DNA of 64,000 nt from Paramecium tetraurelia (Eukaryota > Ciliophora > Oligohymenophorea > Peniculida > Parameciidae), in the NCBI RefSeq assembly GCF_000165425.1, contig NW_001798972.1, forward strand, positions 229,095 through 293,094, given 5' to 3'. Below, in pieces: positions 1-12,014 of the stretch; the first letter of the stretch is position 1; each line of letters opens with the position of its first letter. The notes under the pieces are model-generated. The model worked only from the letters and a program-made list of their open reading frames with translations, ran no database searches and had not been told where the DNA came from. A program made the translations under genes and the position numbers.

Positions 1-238
1 ATCTTATTTCATCATGAAAGTTTTTCTATTCCTTTTATTCCATGAATCGTTTCTCATATGGTATATACCAATGGTTATAAAATTTTGGTTTTGGGGAAGG
101 CGATACATGTTCCGAATATCTGGAAGTCTTATTATTTTCAATTAATTTTGGTAAGGATTTAAAATTATTTGTTCTCGAACTCTGTGCTTCTTTCATGTGA
201 ATACTCTTTGCTCTTGGTTATAATTTCTGTTATATCAT
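1..238 (-). CDS. Hypothetical protein, N-terminal part only (runs off the window)
   Basis: The reading frame starts at an ATG complementary to 236-238 and stays open to the window edge, about 79 residues. It uses TAA and TAG as glutamine. The visible part is basic and polar, with a cluster of Ser/Pro/Lys, then an aromatic stretch (FYNHWYIPYEKRF) and a charged Glu/Gln/Lys end. I see no signal peptide, membrane segment or known domain. The next gene upstream on the same strand ends at 311, so the two are tandem with about 70 bp between them. I do not recognise the family. Confidence 0.5.
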
Positions 239-310
239 TAATAACAAAGTTTAGAAAGTTAATATAATAATTAAATGAATTAATTTAACTTTTCAAGTAA
301 ATTAACTTAG

Positions 311-1146
311 TCAAACAATTTTAGTTCCTCTTGCTGTCTATTATTATAGTGTCTATAACTATTCTTCAGCTTGTTTCAAATTCATCTTTAGTGTTTCATT
401 TTCTTTTAATAAATTTTCAAACTATAATTAAGCAGTCACCGTGGCTTTGGTAGCAAAATAAGTTGAAATTGATTTCGGAATAGAATAAGCGATTCCAAGG
501 ACAAATAATCCCATAAGGATATATTTAAAAGACACTTACCCTATAATTTTGGCTTTTTATAAAACATTTTTATAAATGAATGCAAAACTCGCTTTCTAAG
601 CATCTTTAAATTTGGAGAACTTTTGTTTCTATTCATCGAAATTTTATGAATATTAATTATTCAGATCAGATGCATCTTATTAAAACTTATTGGTGTATTT
701 ATTCCAAAATTGATAAGTCCATCTATCTTATTTGGATTGGGTTTAGTTTTATTGCTATTATTTATATTAATTAGTATAATTGGTTGATGAATAGTTAGTT
801 TATTATTTTTTATATGATGACTAGTTTTCAGATGATGTTTTCCAAAAAGCATTGTTTTTTAGTTTATTTAAAGAACTCTGTAGTTTAAGATTATATTGTT
901 GCAATGTTTCCTTGGGGAAGGTTTTTTACAATTGATTAATATATAATTCTAGGAATCAATTTAAGAATTTACCTTTTTCCTTTTTAGCAAATCCTTTGAG
1001 TTTTTTGAAAGGATCACTTACGTAGACATCCTTTAGAACTAAGGTTTAGATTGATTATTACTATTCGAATATTCTTTGAAATTAGACAAATGATCAAAAG
1101 TAGGTTTGGTTGGATCTTTAGCATTATTCATTTGATTGATGTGCAT
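311..1146 (-). CDS. Membrane-anchored coiled-coil protein of unknown function
   Basis: The frame starts at the ATG complementary to 1144-1146 and stops at TGA 311-313. Two introns restore one frame: a 23-nt GTA..TAG intron after the EYSN codons and a 24-nt GTA..TAG intron after FAKKEK. The protein is about 260 residues. It has a Lys-rich N-terminal half (DPFKKLKGFAKKEK), a Gln/Asn-rich middle, and one hydrophobic stretch (YILMGLFVLGIAYS) that should be a transmembrane helix. A short coiled coil (LLKENETLKMNLKQAEEQ) follows. A single anchor with a short coiled-coil tail suggests an organelle membrane or tethering protein, but that is inference. A competing frame (minus strand, 661-852) is an intron-skipping shadow. 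Confidence 0.65.
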
Positions 1147-1277
1147 CTTTTCACTTTTTAATTATTGCGTCACTTTATTTGCAGAGACTTTAGCTTGATT
1201 AACAATTTATAAAATTTTTTAGAGCATTTAATTTTATTAATGGATTTTAATTTATCTATCATTTATCATCATTTTTT

Positions 1278-3384
1278 TCATTTTTCTTGTTTGCCTTCAA
1301 CTATCAGAGTCATATTACGATGAGGTCTTCTTGTACCATCTTTGGGTGAATTTTTATTTGAGTTGGATCCTGAACCTTCAGTATTTGCTTTGGGTTCTTA
1401 TCCAAACCTCATAGCATTTATGAGCATTGTGACTCGTCTAGGCATAGGTAAGAAAGAATGAGAATTTTTAAAGTTTAATTTTTCAATTTCTTTTTTCCTT
1501 TCGTTGGTTTTATCAATAGTTTTTCTTTTTTCTGGAATTTAATGAAAAGACACTCTAATTTTTGAGTTTCTTGGTTTTTCTTCATTAACTTTATCAGATT
1601 AGATTAATTAATGTGAAACATTCGAGTCTAATTCAACTACTAAGATATCACTTTTGACAAACCCATTATAATTATATCCGCCAAAAATGAAAATTTTAGT
1701 ATCGATACAGGAAGAGGAATGGCCACATCTTCCAGGCATTTAAGCTCCTTTTAATTCTAGTTGAATCCAAGAGGAGTTCTTCACATCGAACAAGTACAAA
1801 TCATTTAAGAATCCTTCAAAAGTATTGTCGTCATTTTTTCCACCATATACAACGATAGAACTCAAAGCTTCATTATAATTCATGGAATGCTGACATCTAG
1901 CAACTTTAAATTAATAACAATTTTTTACTAGGACTGATTCCTTTGCACTCAACTTGCTCAATACGAATAGGTTTTTAATACACATCAATACGAATAAAGG
2001 TATCTAAATAATCTCCAAATTTATCTTGACCTCCGAATACATAAATTCCTTAATTTGAAAACTTAAGATCAGGGTCTTGTCTATAAATATCACAAAATTT
2101 ATTCTGTGTGACTAAGCAAGATTTATGAAAAGCAATTCCATTGGCATACAAATCAAATGGGTCTACATTCAATTGGACCCATTTAGATTGTGGAATGTCA
2201 TAACAAAGTAAATCTTTCATATAATTACCTCTATTATCTATTCCTCCAAAAATTATTAAATATCTTCCAACTATTTCACCAATATGACATTTTCTTGCAG
2301 GAATAGTTCCAGGTTATTTGATCAATTTGATATCAAAGGATGCTTTATAAATTGAAATATTGTTTACTCAATGAGATTGTCTTGACATCACTGGTGCATT
2401 CACTAACTAATTTGTGATTAGATTGTTCAACATGAATTTCTCCTCCAAACAGAATCATAAAGTTCTTATAGATTCCAGCAGTATGATGAACTCTGTATCC
2501 ATGAATAGATTTTTCATCTAATTTTTGAGGACCCCACTTATAAAACTCTATTTAAGATAGGACACATTATTACATTTATCAACTATGGCCACACACAAAT
2601 CTTCCTATTATACTGAACTAGAACCTCCGTACAAATAGAGTTTTCTATCATAAGTGACCATCGAACTTCCATCTCTTGAACAAGGACCCCAGAAGTTGTA
2701 GTCGAAATTATAAGCATAAGCAAATTGCTTTTTAATTTAACTTAATGCCACTTATGACTCGAGTATTCTTTTTTATAATTGTTAAGCATCAGCATTTCTT
2801 TCTTATAATTATTAAGCCCCGCCCAATCTTACTTATTTTCTAAGCAGTTCCAACTTTTGTTAATCTTAATATGCTAAGGATGGATAGACCTTAATTCCAT
2901 TAGTTTATGAGTGAATCTTTTTTAATGCTTATTTAACTTGGTTCATTTAGTCTTCCTCATATTGTTTGTATTGTTTCCTCATTTTATGGAAAGTCTCTCT
3001 ATTATGAAGCAATTGCAATTTTCGAGATGTATAAGATTTTTATTGATCGACACTTTCCATTTCTACTTCATCCAAGGATGCCTCTCCAAACAGATATTTA
3101 CTGTAATTATTCCAAACCATTTTTGATTATTACAATGATCGTTTTAATTCTGAAACCGCCCCTTAATTTAGTTCTCTAAATGAAACAAAGTTTTGAACAT
3201 CACTATCTGGTTACATTTGAAGCAAGTCGCAATTCTCATTTATTGCCATGGGATAAAACTGATTCAAAGGAAGTGGACTTAATTTATTGTGAGTCTTTTT
3301 ATATTTTTCGAATAGAGTTGTTATGTCCATTCTTGTGTTCGTGTGATAAGAAAGAGAATCTACTTTGGGACTGTAGCTGTCCAT
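1278..3384 (-). CDS. Kelch-repeat protein with N-terminal coiled-coil region
   Basis: The frame runs from an ATG complementary to 3382-3384 to TGA 1278-1280. The first third (about residues 1-230) is charged and helical, with heptad-like Leu/Gln patterns. The rest contains kelch blades: paired Gly-Gly followed by Tyr and Trp (LYLYGGSS, MILFGGEI, LIIFGGIDNRG, YVFGGQD, IFIFGGYNYNG). Kelch propellers usually bind partner proteins. A 26-nt GTA..TAG intron at 2548-2573 restores the frame. A second, of 25 nt and near 2344-2368, must end in AAG to keep the frame. The C-terminus is a Lys/Ser-rich tail. Internal Met codons at 3319 and lower are alternative starts, because the divergent neighbour lies very close. 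No BTB or F-box domain is visible, so the partner is unknown. Confidence 0.8.
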
Positions 3385-3550
3385 TTTTTATTATTATTTA
3401 TTATGTAAAAATCCTGGGAAACCTTGTGTAAGAATCTCAGAAGTCCCTACCTCCAACATTTCTTAGATATCTAAAGCCCTTATTGACGAGCTTGGCCAAT
3501 AAATAGATCAACCTCAAGTGTCTCACGAAATCGCAATTCAAATTTAAGAA

Positions 3551-5130
3551 ATGGTATCCCAAATCGTTTAGATGTACATTCAACTAATAAGTTTAGTATA
3601 GATATTGAACACCAACATTTGCTTGATGGATTTGAACAGAGTGTCTTGTTATTTGCATAGATTGATTCAGAGGATCGAGTCAAGTAGTTTGAAACATTAA
3701 ATCTCATACAAGAGTTGTATAACAAACTTGCTCTATCGTACTTCTACAATGACGATCTCTTGGATGAAAAGAAGGTCCAGATCCCTATAAATGATGGCAC
3801 CTCCACTTGTTCAGATTTCTCTGATGACAATTTTGAAGTTGAAGACTTTGAAGCTCAAGTTGCCCAAGAGCTCTTTTAATAAATTAAAGGGCAATTGCAG
3901 GATCCTGAAATCGAATAGAAATGTTATCAATTCCACTTTACCATCTTTTAGGAGGAATTAAACATTATGGACTTTTTTAACGATTCCCTCGAATTGCAAC
4001 TTAAAGAGTATGATGTGATTGTGTTCTTAAATTATTCAGGACTACTTCAAAAGTTGATGAATTATAAATTAGATAACCAATTGGAATTCTTTGTAGGCCA
4101 ATTATATATAATATTAAGCAGAATTAAGAATGATGAAATAGATTAATTGATTGAAACTAACTGTTTTGAACTCAAATATAGTAGACTCTCACAAAGGAAA
4201 TTCTTGAGATGCAAGATCCTCTCCAACTTATACACTAAATTAGTCTATGAGAAATTGGATAGATGGAGAAGCAATTAAAATATTCAAGAAATACAAGGAG
4301 AAAATCTAAAAGATTTGAGAAGTTTCATCGTCTAACACAAGGCTCCGTTGAGTAGATGGGAAGTCAGCATTCTATCCATTCAGGATGTTCAACTTAATAA
4401 TGAGAATATTCTAGACAAATTTCAAAAATTAGTCATTGCTCTTTCACTCCCTTATGATTTATTACTAGAGAATTTTACCATATTGGATAAATTGTATGTC
4501 AATTTACAATAATTCTAAAAATGGTTTAAATTGAGTTCAATTCCATTCACAGTCTCTGAAATATCTTAGCTATTTAAGGAGGTTAGTTAGACTTATGGCT
4601 ATTACACTAATCAAGGCATCAAAGTGACTCAAAGAGTTGACTTCTATTGGTTTTTAGAAACTGTTTATGCTCTCAATCAAAACGAATAGCCTATCAAAGA
4701 GAAAATAGAAGGTAAAAATGTAAAGTATAATGATGAAATTACTATACGATAATATAATCGACATTTGTAACTTAAAGTGAACGATTTACAACAACAACTT
4801 AACCAAAAAGAAGCACTTATAGATTAATTAAAAAAAGCTTAGCAAGACTAGTAATAGACATCAAGAATGAAAACTAAGTCTAATAATGAAATTAAAGAAA
4901 AGGATGAGTGTGAATTTAAATTAGAATTATTGCATTAGGCAGAAATAAACTCACTTAAAAATGAAACTTAAAATCAGCTTAAAGTAGTTGAACTTAAATG
5001 GAAAAATAAAACCAAAGACTTGCTATTTGAATTAGAGAATAAGGATAGATAAATTGATCAATACAGATAACAATTGGAAGCTTTAATGAAAGAACTTGAA
5101 TGGGTTAAAACAGAGAGAAGGACCAAATGA
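3551..5130 (+). CDS. Coiled-coil protein of unknown function
   Basis: The frame ends at TGA 5128-5130 and encodes about 500 residues. The middle is acidic and helical. The last 170 residues form a strong coiled coil rich in Gln, Glu and Lys. The ATG at 3551 is the first in the frame that joins the body through a 23-nt intron at 3574-3596. The same frame is open and protein-like further upstream (about 3410-3550, LIDELGQQIDQPQVSHE), so the true start may lie upstream behind another intron. The kelch gene is divergent, with its start at 3384. I found no catalytic motif. Ciliates have many basal-body and cortical proteins of this type, but nothing here assigns it. Confidence 0.6.
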
Positions 5131-5273
5131 ATTTTATATTTCACTTCAATATTTATAATCAAAAATATTTAAATTAAAAAATCAAATTATTTTCAATTTT
5201 TAAGAAATTAGAAATAATAGAGAACTTTACTTTTTTAGTTTTTTTAGAATGATCAGATATTATATTAAAATTG

Positions 5274-8200
5274 TCATAATCTTTGCTTAATAAATTGTTT
5301 TAATAATGGTACAGCAACTTTTGGCTCGTTTAATTTCAAATTACCAGATAACTTAGTAGCTAATTGCAATAAAGTGGGAGGAGCAGATTCTAAAATATAT
5401 AATGTTAAATTACCTTCATTATAAGTCATACAGAAGCATACAGTCTTAGTACTTTGTCCAGCAGCTGGAGTATGGCCTTAGGCAAACTCACCTAAATAAT
5501 GTGAGAGTTCACATAAAATATCAGCTGCATTGTCTTTATTAACTTCAATTGTTGGTGGACATCTACAAAAATTAATATTTTAGATACTTGGGTTACGGTA
5601 ATGGGGCAGGAGGTTCTATAACTTCTTCTTCTGAAGATGGTTAAGATTCTTCCTCTGAAAGTGGTTCAGAATATTCTTCTTCAGATTATGATTCTGATTC
5701 AACAGGTGGTTCGACTGATTCCTCTTCTTCTTCTTCGTAGAATTCCTCTTCATAATAATATTCTTCTTCTTCACTTGCGGGAACAGTTTCTTCTACAGGA
5801 TCAGGTACTGGTTCATCAATCACTTCCGGTGTTTCCTCTTCAGATACTGAAGGCTCTACTGGGGTAGTTTCCTCGCTAGGAGGTTCAGATGGAATAACTG
5901 GAGACTCTTCTTCAGGTTCAATAGGTACATCCTCTTCAGATGGTTCAGATGGAATAGCAGGTAGAGGTGGTTCTTTATATTCTTCTTCGGAGGGTTCTTC
6001 TGGAACTTGAGGAGGTGGAGGTGGTACTGGATCAGTTGGTTTAGGAGTATATCCCCAATGTTCATCATATTTCAATTCTCTGTATGAACCATCACAAAGA
6101 TTGTAGTGGAGATTAAAGATTTTACCGTTGTATGATGGATAATATTAATCTTGTCCAACATATAAGTATTTGTGTGGAGAAACAAAATGCTTAACATTTT
6201 CGAAATGGACTTCGCCTTTTCTAGTAAGGAATTCAACATAACCATAAGCTTTGGAGATGTGTCTGTTGAACCCAAAGTAAATGAAGTGCCAATGAATCAA
6301 GTCCTTTTCATAAGGTACTGCCTACCAATATGTAGGATTTCCGTTTCCATATAAATCTTCGTAGGTATATGTTGTGAAGGCCAAAACTGAATCTTTTTTT
6401 TCATTACCAACAAACAAGGCTAGATCCCTGTCTCCTAAGAATTTAGCATTTTAATTAACTGCAGGGTTATTCATAGTCAATCTGAATGCAGAGAACCAAG
6501 AATTTGTGGTGGCTTCTTAAACGGTTTGCCATTTGAACCAACCAGAAATGGAATATTCTTGAGCAAAGATTGGTTCGCTATTTTCAATGACTTTTTTAGA
6601 ATCGAATTAGGTAGTTTGAGTGTCGAATTCGAATTCATGAAGATTGGAGATTTATCTTTCACATTTTTCTTCTGGTATAGAGTTACATGCAAATACAAAA
6701 TCATTAGCTTCTGCTGGTGTTTCAATGAATACGTTTTGTCCAGCATTAGATTAAACTAATGTAAATTAACCTTAGAAAGATTTAACATCACCTGATAGAC
6801 CAGCCAATGTGAAATACAATTAAGATGGTTTTTTATGATTTACATTGATCTCATTAACAGATGTTTATCCATTTTCATTAACAACAGCGACTGCCTTGCC
6901 ATTACAATATGAGAAATAAACATAAATCCACTGACCTTCAATATCACCTACATTAATAACAGTTGAAGTTGTGCCGTCATTATCATATGACTAAAATTCA
7001 AATCCTGATCTTGTTAAAAATACACTCAATGAATCATCTGTAACTGAACCACTTAACTTCTCAGATTCAGAAATTCTAGCAACAAAATACTTCTCATCTT
7101 ATCTACCATTTGCTAAATAAGTTGGATATGCCTATAACCATCTAGTATAAAATCCAAATCCATAGCAACTCAAGTCATCCCCTTCCAATTATTTACTAAT
7201 TAATGGGATTTATTCATCAACTGAAGCTGTATAAACGTTCTCGTTCACTGAATTCAAACATCTTTTTTCAACCTACTCAACAGGTGGTTCAACAGGAGGT
7301 GCTACAATAGGTGGTTCTTCAAATTCCTCAAACTCCTCCTCTTCAACTTCTTCAAAGTATTCTTCAAATTCTTCTGCTGACTCTTCACGATTTGGATTGA
7401 CAGGAGGTTCATCAGGAATTTCTGGACTACCTTCTTCTTCTGGATTAAGTTCTTCCTGAGGTGGACTTTATTCTTCAGGACTTTCTTCATCTGGAGTTCC
7501 TGGTTACTCCTCTTCTTCTCCAGGAGGAGGAACAGGTACTTCTTACTCTTCTTCAGGAGGTACTGATTCTTCTTCAGGGCCCTTTTCATCTGGAACTTCA
7601 GGTTTCACTTCTTCTTCTCCAGGGGGAGGTGATGGGACTTCTTATTCTTCTTCAGGAGGAATTGTCTTTTCTTCTGGACCTTTTTCATCTGGAATTTCTG
7701 GTTTCTCCTCATCAGGTGTTGGTGGGGAAGGTGGAACTTGTTATTCTTCAGGAGGAACAGATTCTTCTTCAGGACCCTTTTCATCTGGAATTTGGGGTTT
7801 TTCCTCTTCTGATGGAGGTGAAACAGGTGGATGGTCTTCTTCAGGAGGAGGAAGTGGTTTCTCTTCGGGCTCAGAAGGAGGTGCTTATTCTTCTGGAGTC
7901 GGTTCATCTGGGACTCCAGGCTCATCTTCGCATGGTGCTGGCTAACCACACCCTTGTTATACAACTTATAAATCCTTGATTTTTCCTTTAATTTTAATGA
8001 CAGTGACTGGATTTGATTAGCATTATTATCTGCAACTATTAAACTATTTGAGAAGGTAAATGCACAATTTCAACAAAGTTGCTTCGCATTCATCTGCAGT
8101 TTCAGGATTACTCAATCCTTTTAATTTCTATTTGAATTCTGCCAAAATTGGTTCTCCAATCTTACTCTCTGTTTTTGGTAATTCCAGTTTGTCTATTTAT

Positions 8201-8512
8201 TTCTCAATAGCCTTAAACTTTCTCTTTTCTATTAACTGCTTAATGCTTTCCAATCTATATATATCTCTGTGTAATGAATCTCTATGTTGCACTATATCAG
8301 CCCATGCTGCCATTTAAGCAGACACTCTCTCAAACTCATTCTAAGGTGTTGCACAACTCATTGATGTGGTATCTAACAGTGCTATATCTGATAGCTCCAT
8401 TGAGAGCAGAGATGTGCTCAAATCTAATTCAACAGAAAGGGCTAAAAATTTATGTTTGATTTATACCACTCCCCAACACTAATATACATATGACTAATGT
8501 CGAACTTCTCAT
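5274..8512 (-). CDS. Large secreted protein: lectin-like domain between acidic proline-rich repeats
   Basis: Exon 1 encodes a clear signal peptide (MRSSTLVICILVLGSA), and a 25-nt intron at 8442-8466 follows it at once. The stop is TGA 5274-5276, giving about 1,050 residues. Order: a helical Cys-containing N-terminal region; four copies of a 33-34-residue Pro/Glu repeat; a Trp- and Cys-containing segment of about 350 residues resembling LamG/concanavalin-type beta sandwiches (SGWFKWQT, LALFVGNEKKD, KYLYVGQDQYY, IFNLHYNLCDGS); a second acidic Pro/Glu/Ser stretch including a run of Glu and Tyr; and a C-terminal Cys-containing domain. A 25-nt intron near 5567-5591 precedes the last domain. It is probably a surface or extracellular protein. 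The lectin-like label rests on fold impression only. Confidence 0.75.
7440..7960. repeat. In-frame tandem repeat, about 100 bp per unit
   Basis: About four to five degenerate copies of a roughly 100-bp unit lie inside the secreted-protein gene. On the minus strand each unit encodes PDEKGPEEE followed by a PPEEEQEVP segment and a PPPGEEE or PPTPDEE end. The repeats keep the reading frame and lack TGA. They probably expand and contract by unequal exchange, which is inference. Confidence 0.75.
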
Positions 8513-9418
8513 TTTAATTAAAATAATAAAAAAACGGATTTCATTATATACATTCATTTCTCATTCCAGTTCTTAAATAATTACTAATTTGTTTTGCATT
8601 TTAACTTTAATACTTTCATTACTCACAGAGCAATTACACTATTTTTTTGATTTTATAAATTCTCCAACAGAAAATGACATTTATCAAGTTGATACAATAT
8701 CACAATATCTCAAATGTAAATTTTACTATACATTTACCATAAATTTATTCATTGAATGAGATAATATATTTTTATTTACATTTTAAATAATAATCAATTT
8801 TTTATTTCTCTCATGATATATTTTTTTATTTTTTCTAAATTTTCTTCGTTATCCATTTCTAGTCTTACAATATTATTAGAAAATAATAAATATACCAAGT
8901 CATATTAAGTTTTAATGTATTAAAAATAAAGTTTGCTCTGAATTATCATTTAGATTTTCTAATTCTGTCTTTGACCTTCTGATATATACATCTAATTATA
9001 CAATCATAAAAGCAATTCTATAATAATTATTGTTATTCAACTTGGTGCACTGATTGTTAAGACTATTTTGCTTAATCCTTTCTCTATATGTATAATTCAA
9101 GGCAATAAGTGAGTTGTTATAAATAATTAATCCTTGAACTGGTAAAAGTGTGTTAATTTAAAAAATTATCGTTTCATTTAAATATTTAGAAGATTTGTTT
9201 TAATTTGATAAATATTTAGATTATTGTTTAACCTCTATTAAATTCTATGGTAATATTCTTTTTCTAAACAAAAGGTATCGGAATGAAATTATAGCCAAGA
9301 AGGGATTTCACCCTTAAAGGAAAATTATCAAAATTGTTTTGTATTTTGATTATGATTGATTAAAATATATTGAGAGCAAATTTAGAAAATAAAGAGTTTT
9401 ATAATAAAAATAAATTTA
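8513..9418. other. Intergenic region between divergent genes, with a possible small gene or remnant
   Basis: This 0.9-kb space separates the secreted-protein gene (minus) from the B-box/kelch gene (plus). On the minus strand, about 8794-9300, there are frames that look coding. They run from FRYLLFRKRI through LPVQGLIIYNNSLIALNYTYRERI to VRLEMDNEENLEKIKKYI and end at TGA 8794-8796. The segments sit in different frames, and no convincing ATG or clean set of GTA..TAG introns joins them. It could be a small unrecognised gene with introns I cannot place, or a decayed copy. No tRNA-like fold was found. Confidence 0.3.
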
Positions 9419-11476
9419 ATGATGAACTCGTAATCTCAAAGTGTTATGAATACTTTAGGAGGGTCAAAACGATATGTGTCCCCGTATGAGAAACCTCAGA
9501 ATTAGGATAATGATCTAGTAAGAATATTAGATTTAAGTTAAATTAGAGAAAAATACAATAATCAATTGGACATTAAGCTAAATCCAGAATGATTAATCCA
9601 GATCAGTCTGAATAGGTTAGTGTGATAGGTGACAACAACAATGTTAGCAAACTATCTAATTTGTCCTAATTTGCTCAATTCATGTATATTCCGTGTTCGA
9701 CTCATCCAGAATTTTTTATAACAACTTTATGTTAAGAATAAGTATAACTTATAACAATTAGAATTGTGTAGAGCCTCTATGTGCAGAATGCATTAAAAAT
9801 CATATGGAACAGCATCAGAAGAGAGGGAGATAGCCTAAATTTGAGAACATATTGAGAGTCAGGAAAGATCAGATTTACAGGGTAGAAGACTTATTAAAAT
9901 AATTGCATGAAAAGTTGAAGGAAGCAAAGTCATATTTCAATGAAACACCATAGATTGTCTATAATAATGCATTGGAGTAGGTCAAATTTATACATGGTTA
10001 AATATCAGATATGATAAATGATTACTTTTAAGGTCTATACAGAGAATTAAATGAGTACAATTAAGATTAGCAGTTGAAATAGTTGAATTAACTTGAGGAG
10101 GATATAGTGCAATAATAGAATGAATTATTGAAATTATAATAGGACTTACAAAATGATAATTATGTAAAGGCCATTACATCAATTTTTGTAAATAAAGAGT
10201 AGATATTCAGTGAAATAAATATATTTAGATTAGAAAAAATGGTAAAGGATTACAATCAAAGTAAGGTAGAAGTAGTGTTAGAAAAGAGTAATTTAGAACT
10301 ATTTTAGACGTATTGTAAGAAATTGTGCTATTTATTAAAAAATAAAAAGCCAGTTCCCGTCTCTCAATTAAAGCAATCATAATTACCCACTTTATAATAG
10401 GTGTAATCATCAAAGATTTAATAAACTTAGGAAGTAGATTAAAAACTGTATTAATCATCATTGGTTTTCTCAAAATTAGTGTCTGCAGACCTACCACCAA
10501 TAGTAAATCCAACTTCTTTGATTTCAGAGAATTTAACAAATGAAACAGCAAAAAGCAGATTCAATTATTAAAATCACTTTGAGGATGAAAAGGATCAAGT
10601 TATTGTAAGATTGGAAGAAGGAGGATTTGCTGCTTATATTTATGATATCTAATCTTAAAAATACAGAATAGAAACTATAAATAGCGCTCTTAAAATACCA
10701 CTATGTCATAAATTATATACTACTTCATTTGGAAAACATTTAGTAATAGGCGGAGTTGATAGGGATAAGTCAAGATTCAAAGCAATAGCACATGTATACG
10801 AATTCAATCATGATACTCTCTAATTGACTTTGCATTCTGAGATGGTTTTGCCTAGGTCATTGACATCAGCTTGTTAAGTGGACAATTTCTTATATGTTGT
10901 AGGAGGATCTTCAACAAATGATGAAAATACTTCATTGGCAAAAGCAGAGAAATTAGACTTGACAACAAGGAAATGGTATACTATAGAGGATCCATTCTAT
11001 AAGACAACTGGCTGTGCTTTAGTGGCGACTGATTACAATACGTTAATAAAAATTGGAGGCAAAAGTGATATTTTTACACCTTGTAATTCAGTGGAATCTT
11101 ATGATATTCAAAAGAACTTATGGGTATTTTATTTTATTTATTTAATATAAAGACTACAATAGATTTCAAGTTTTTGTCATCAGGATATTTGAGATTACCA
11201 TTCTAGAGTTGTGCAGTTACTATTTCTCAGGATCAAATACTGATTATCGGTGGATCAATTCATGATGTAAGAACTGATGAAACTCAAGTAAGAAGTAAAA
11301 GTTAATAATAGATTTTTAATGTAAAACAAAAAACCATTTAGAGATCTTCCCAATTGCCAGGTTCAATTGAGTTTCCCACTCAAACAGCAATACTCTAATA
11401 GAATAGTGTATTTATTCTTACTGAAAATGAATAACCTTTGCTTTATGGCAATTCAGATGGATTTAGATATTAATGA
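9419..11476 (+). CDS. B-box-type zinc-finger protein with coiled coil and kelch repeats
   Basis: The frame starts at tandem ATGs (9419 and 9422) and stops at TGA 11474-11476. Introns of 29 nt (GTAAG..TAG, after NDL) and 20 nt (GTATA..TAG) are needed near the start, and a 29-nt intron ending AAG near the end. The N-terminal part has a Cys/His pattern like a B-box (YIPCSTHPEF then LCAECIKNHMEQH). A long Gln-rich coiled coil follows, then kelch-type blades (HLVIGGVDRD, LYVVGGSS, LIKIGGKSD, ILIIGGSIHD). The layout resembles TRIM-like proteins without a RING finger: a zinc module and coiled coil for oligomerisation, and a propeller for target binding. No RING Cys pattern is visible, so ubiquitin-ligase activity should not be assumed. 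Confidence 0.75.
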
Positions 11477-11536
11477 TAAAATTATAAATAATTTAATGAA
11501 GATTACATTGATCCACAATAAAATAGAAAATAAATG

Positions 11537-11986
11537 TCACAAAAATTCAAGATCTAATTTATGATGTTTTAAATTTAACGGTGGTTTTTTTTTTGTAAAC
11601 TTTTAACAATAACAATTAACTAATTCTTAATATCTGACTTCTTTATTTTAATTGTTTTTAGATAATTTGATTTATAATTTATTTGTATATTGTTATTTTT
11701 CTTTATCTTTGTACTAGAATTAATCTTCGAAAGCATAAACAATGTCTTTGTCTGTCTCAAGTTTTTATTTGACTTGAATTGGTTCAACTTTTTAAGGCAA
11801 TTTTATTTAATTACAAAATGACAGTGATTTAGTTCTTTACGCTTTTGTTGTTTTGTTGAAAATGGTTTGCAAATATAATTTAGGATCAATATTGGTATTA
11901 AGATCATAGTCATTATTAAAGATACTTGGTAAAAAGATTTTGTTGTTTGTGTTGTCTACACTAAAGTTTCTCGCCTTTGTTGACAT
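11537..11986 (-). CDS. Small basic Gln/Lys-rich hypothetical protein
   Basis: An uninterrupted frame of 149 codons runs from the ATG complementary to 11984-11986 to TGA 11537-11539. The protein is rich in Lys, Asn and Gln and begins MSTKARNFSVDN. It has no predicted membrane segment or known motif. A run of ten A on the coding strand is read in frame as Lys codons before PPLNLKHHK. It is convergent with the B-box/kelch gene (61 bp between stops) and tandem with the APC5 gene upstream. I do not recognise it, and its low complexity leaves some doubt that it is translated. Confidence 0.5.
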
Positions 11987-12014
11987 TATATTTATTAATT
12001 ATTATATATATATA

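Noticed and set aside
3480-3725. Minus-strand 81-codon frame with Cys/Ser pattern
   Set aside because: It is antisense to the coiled-coil gene, whose frame continues for 500 codons.
5637-5867. Plus-strand frames in the 5.6-8.4 kb region (Leu/Pro-rich)
   Set aside because: They are antisense shadows of the acidic repeats of the secreted protein.
9280-9330. Possible tRNA T-arm near an imperfect palindrome (AAGGGATTTCACCCTT)
   Set aside because: No acceptor, D or anticodon arm could be folded around it.
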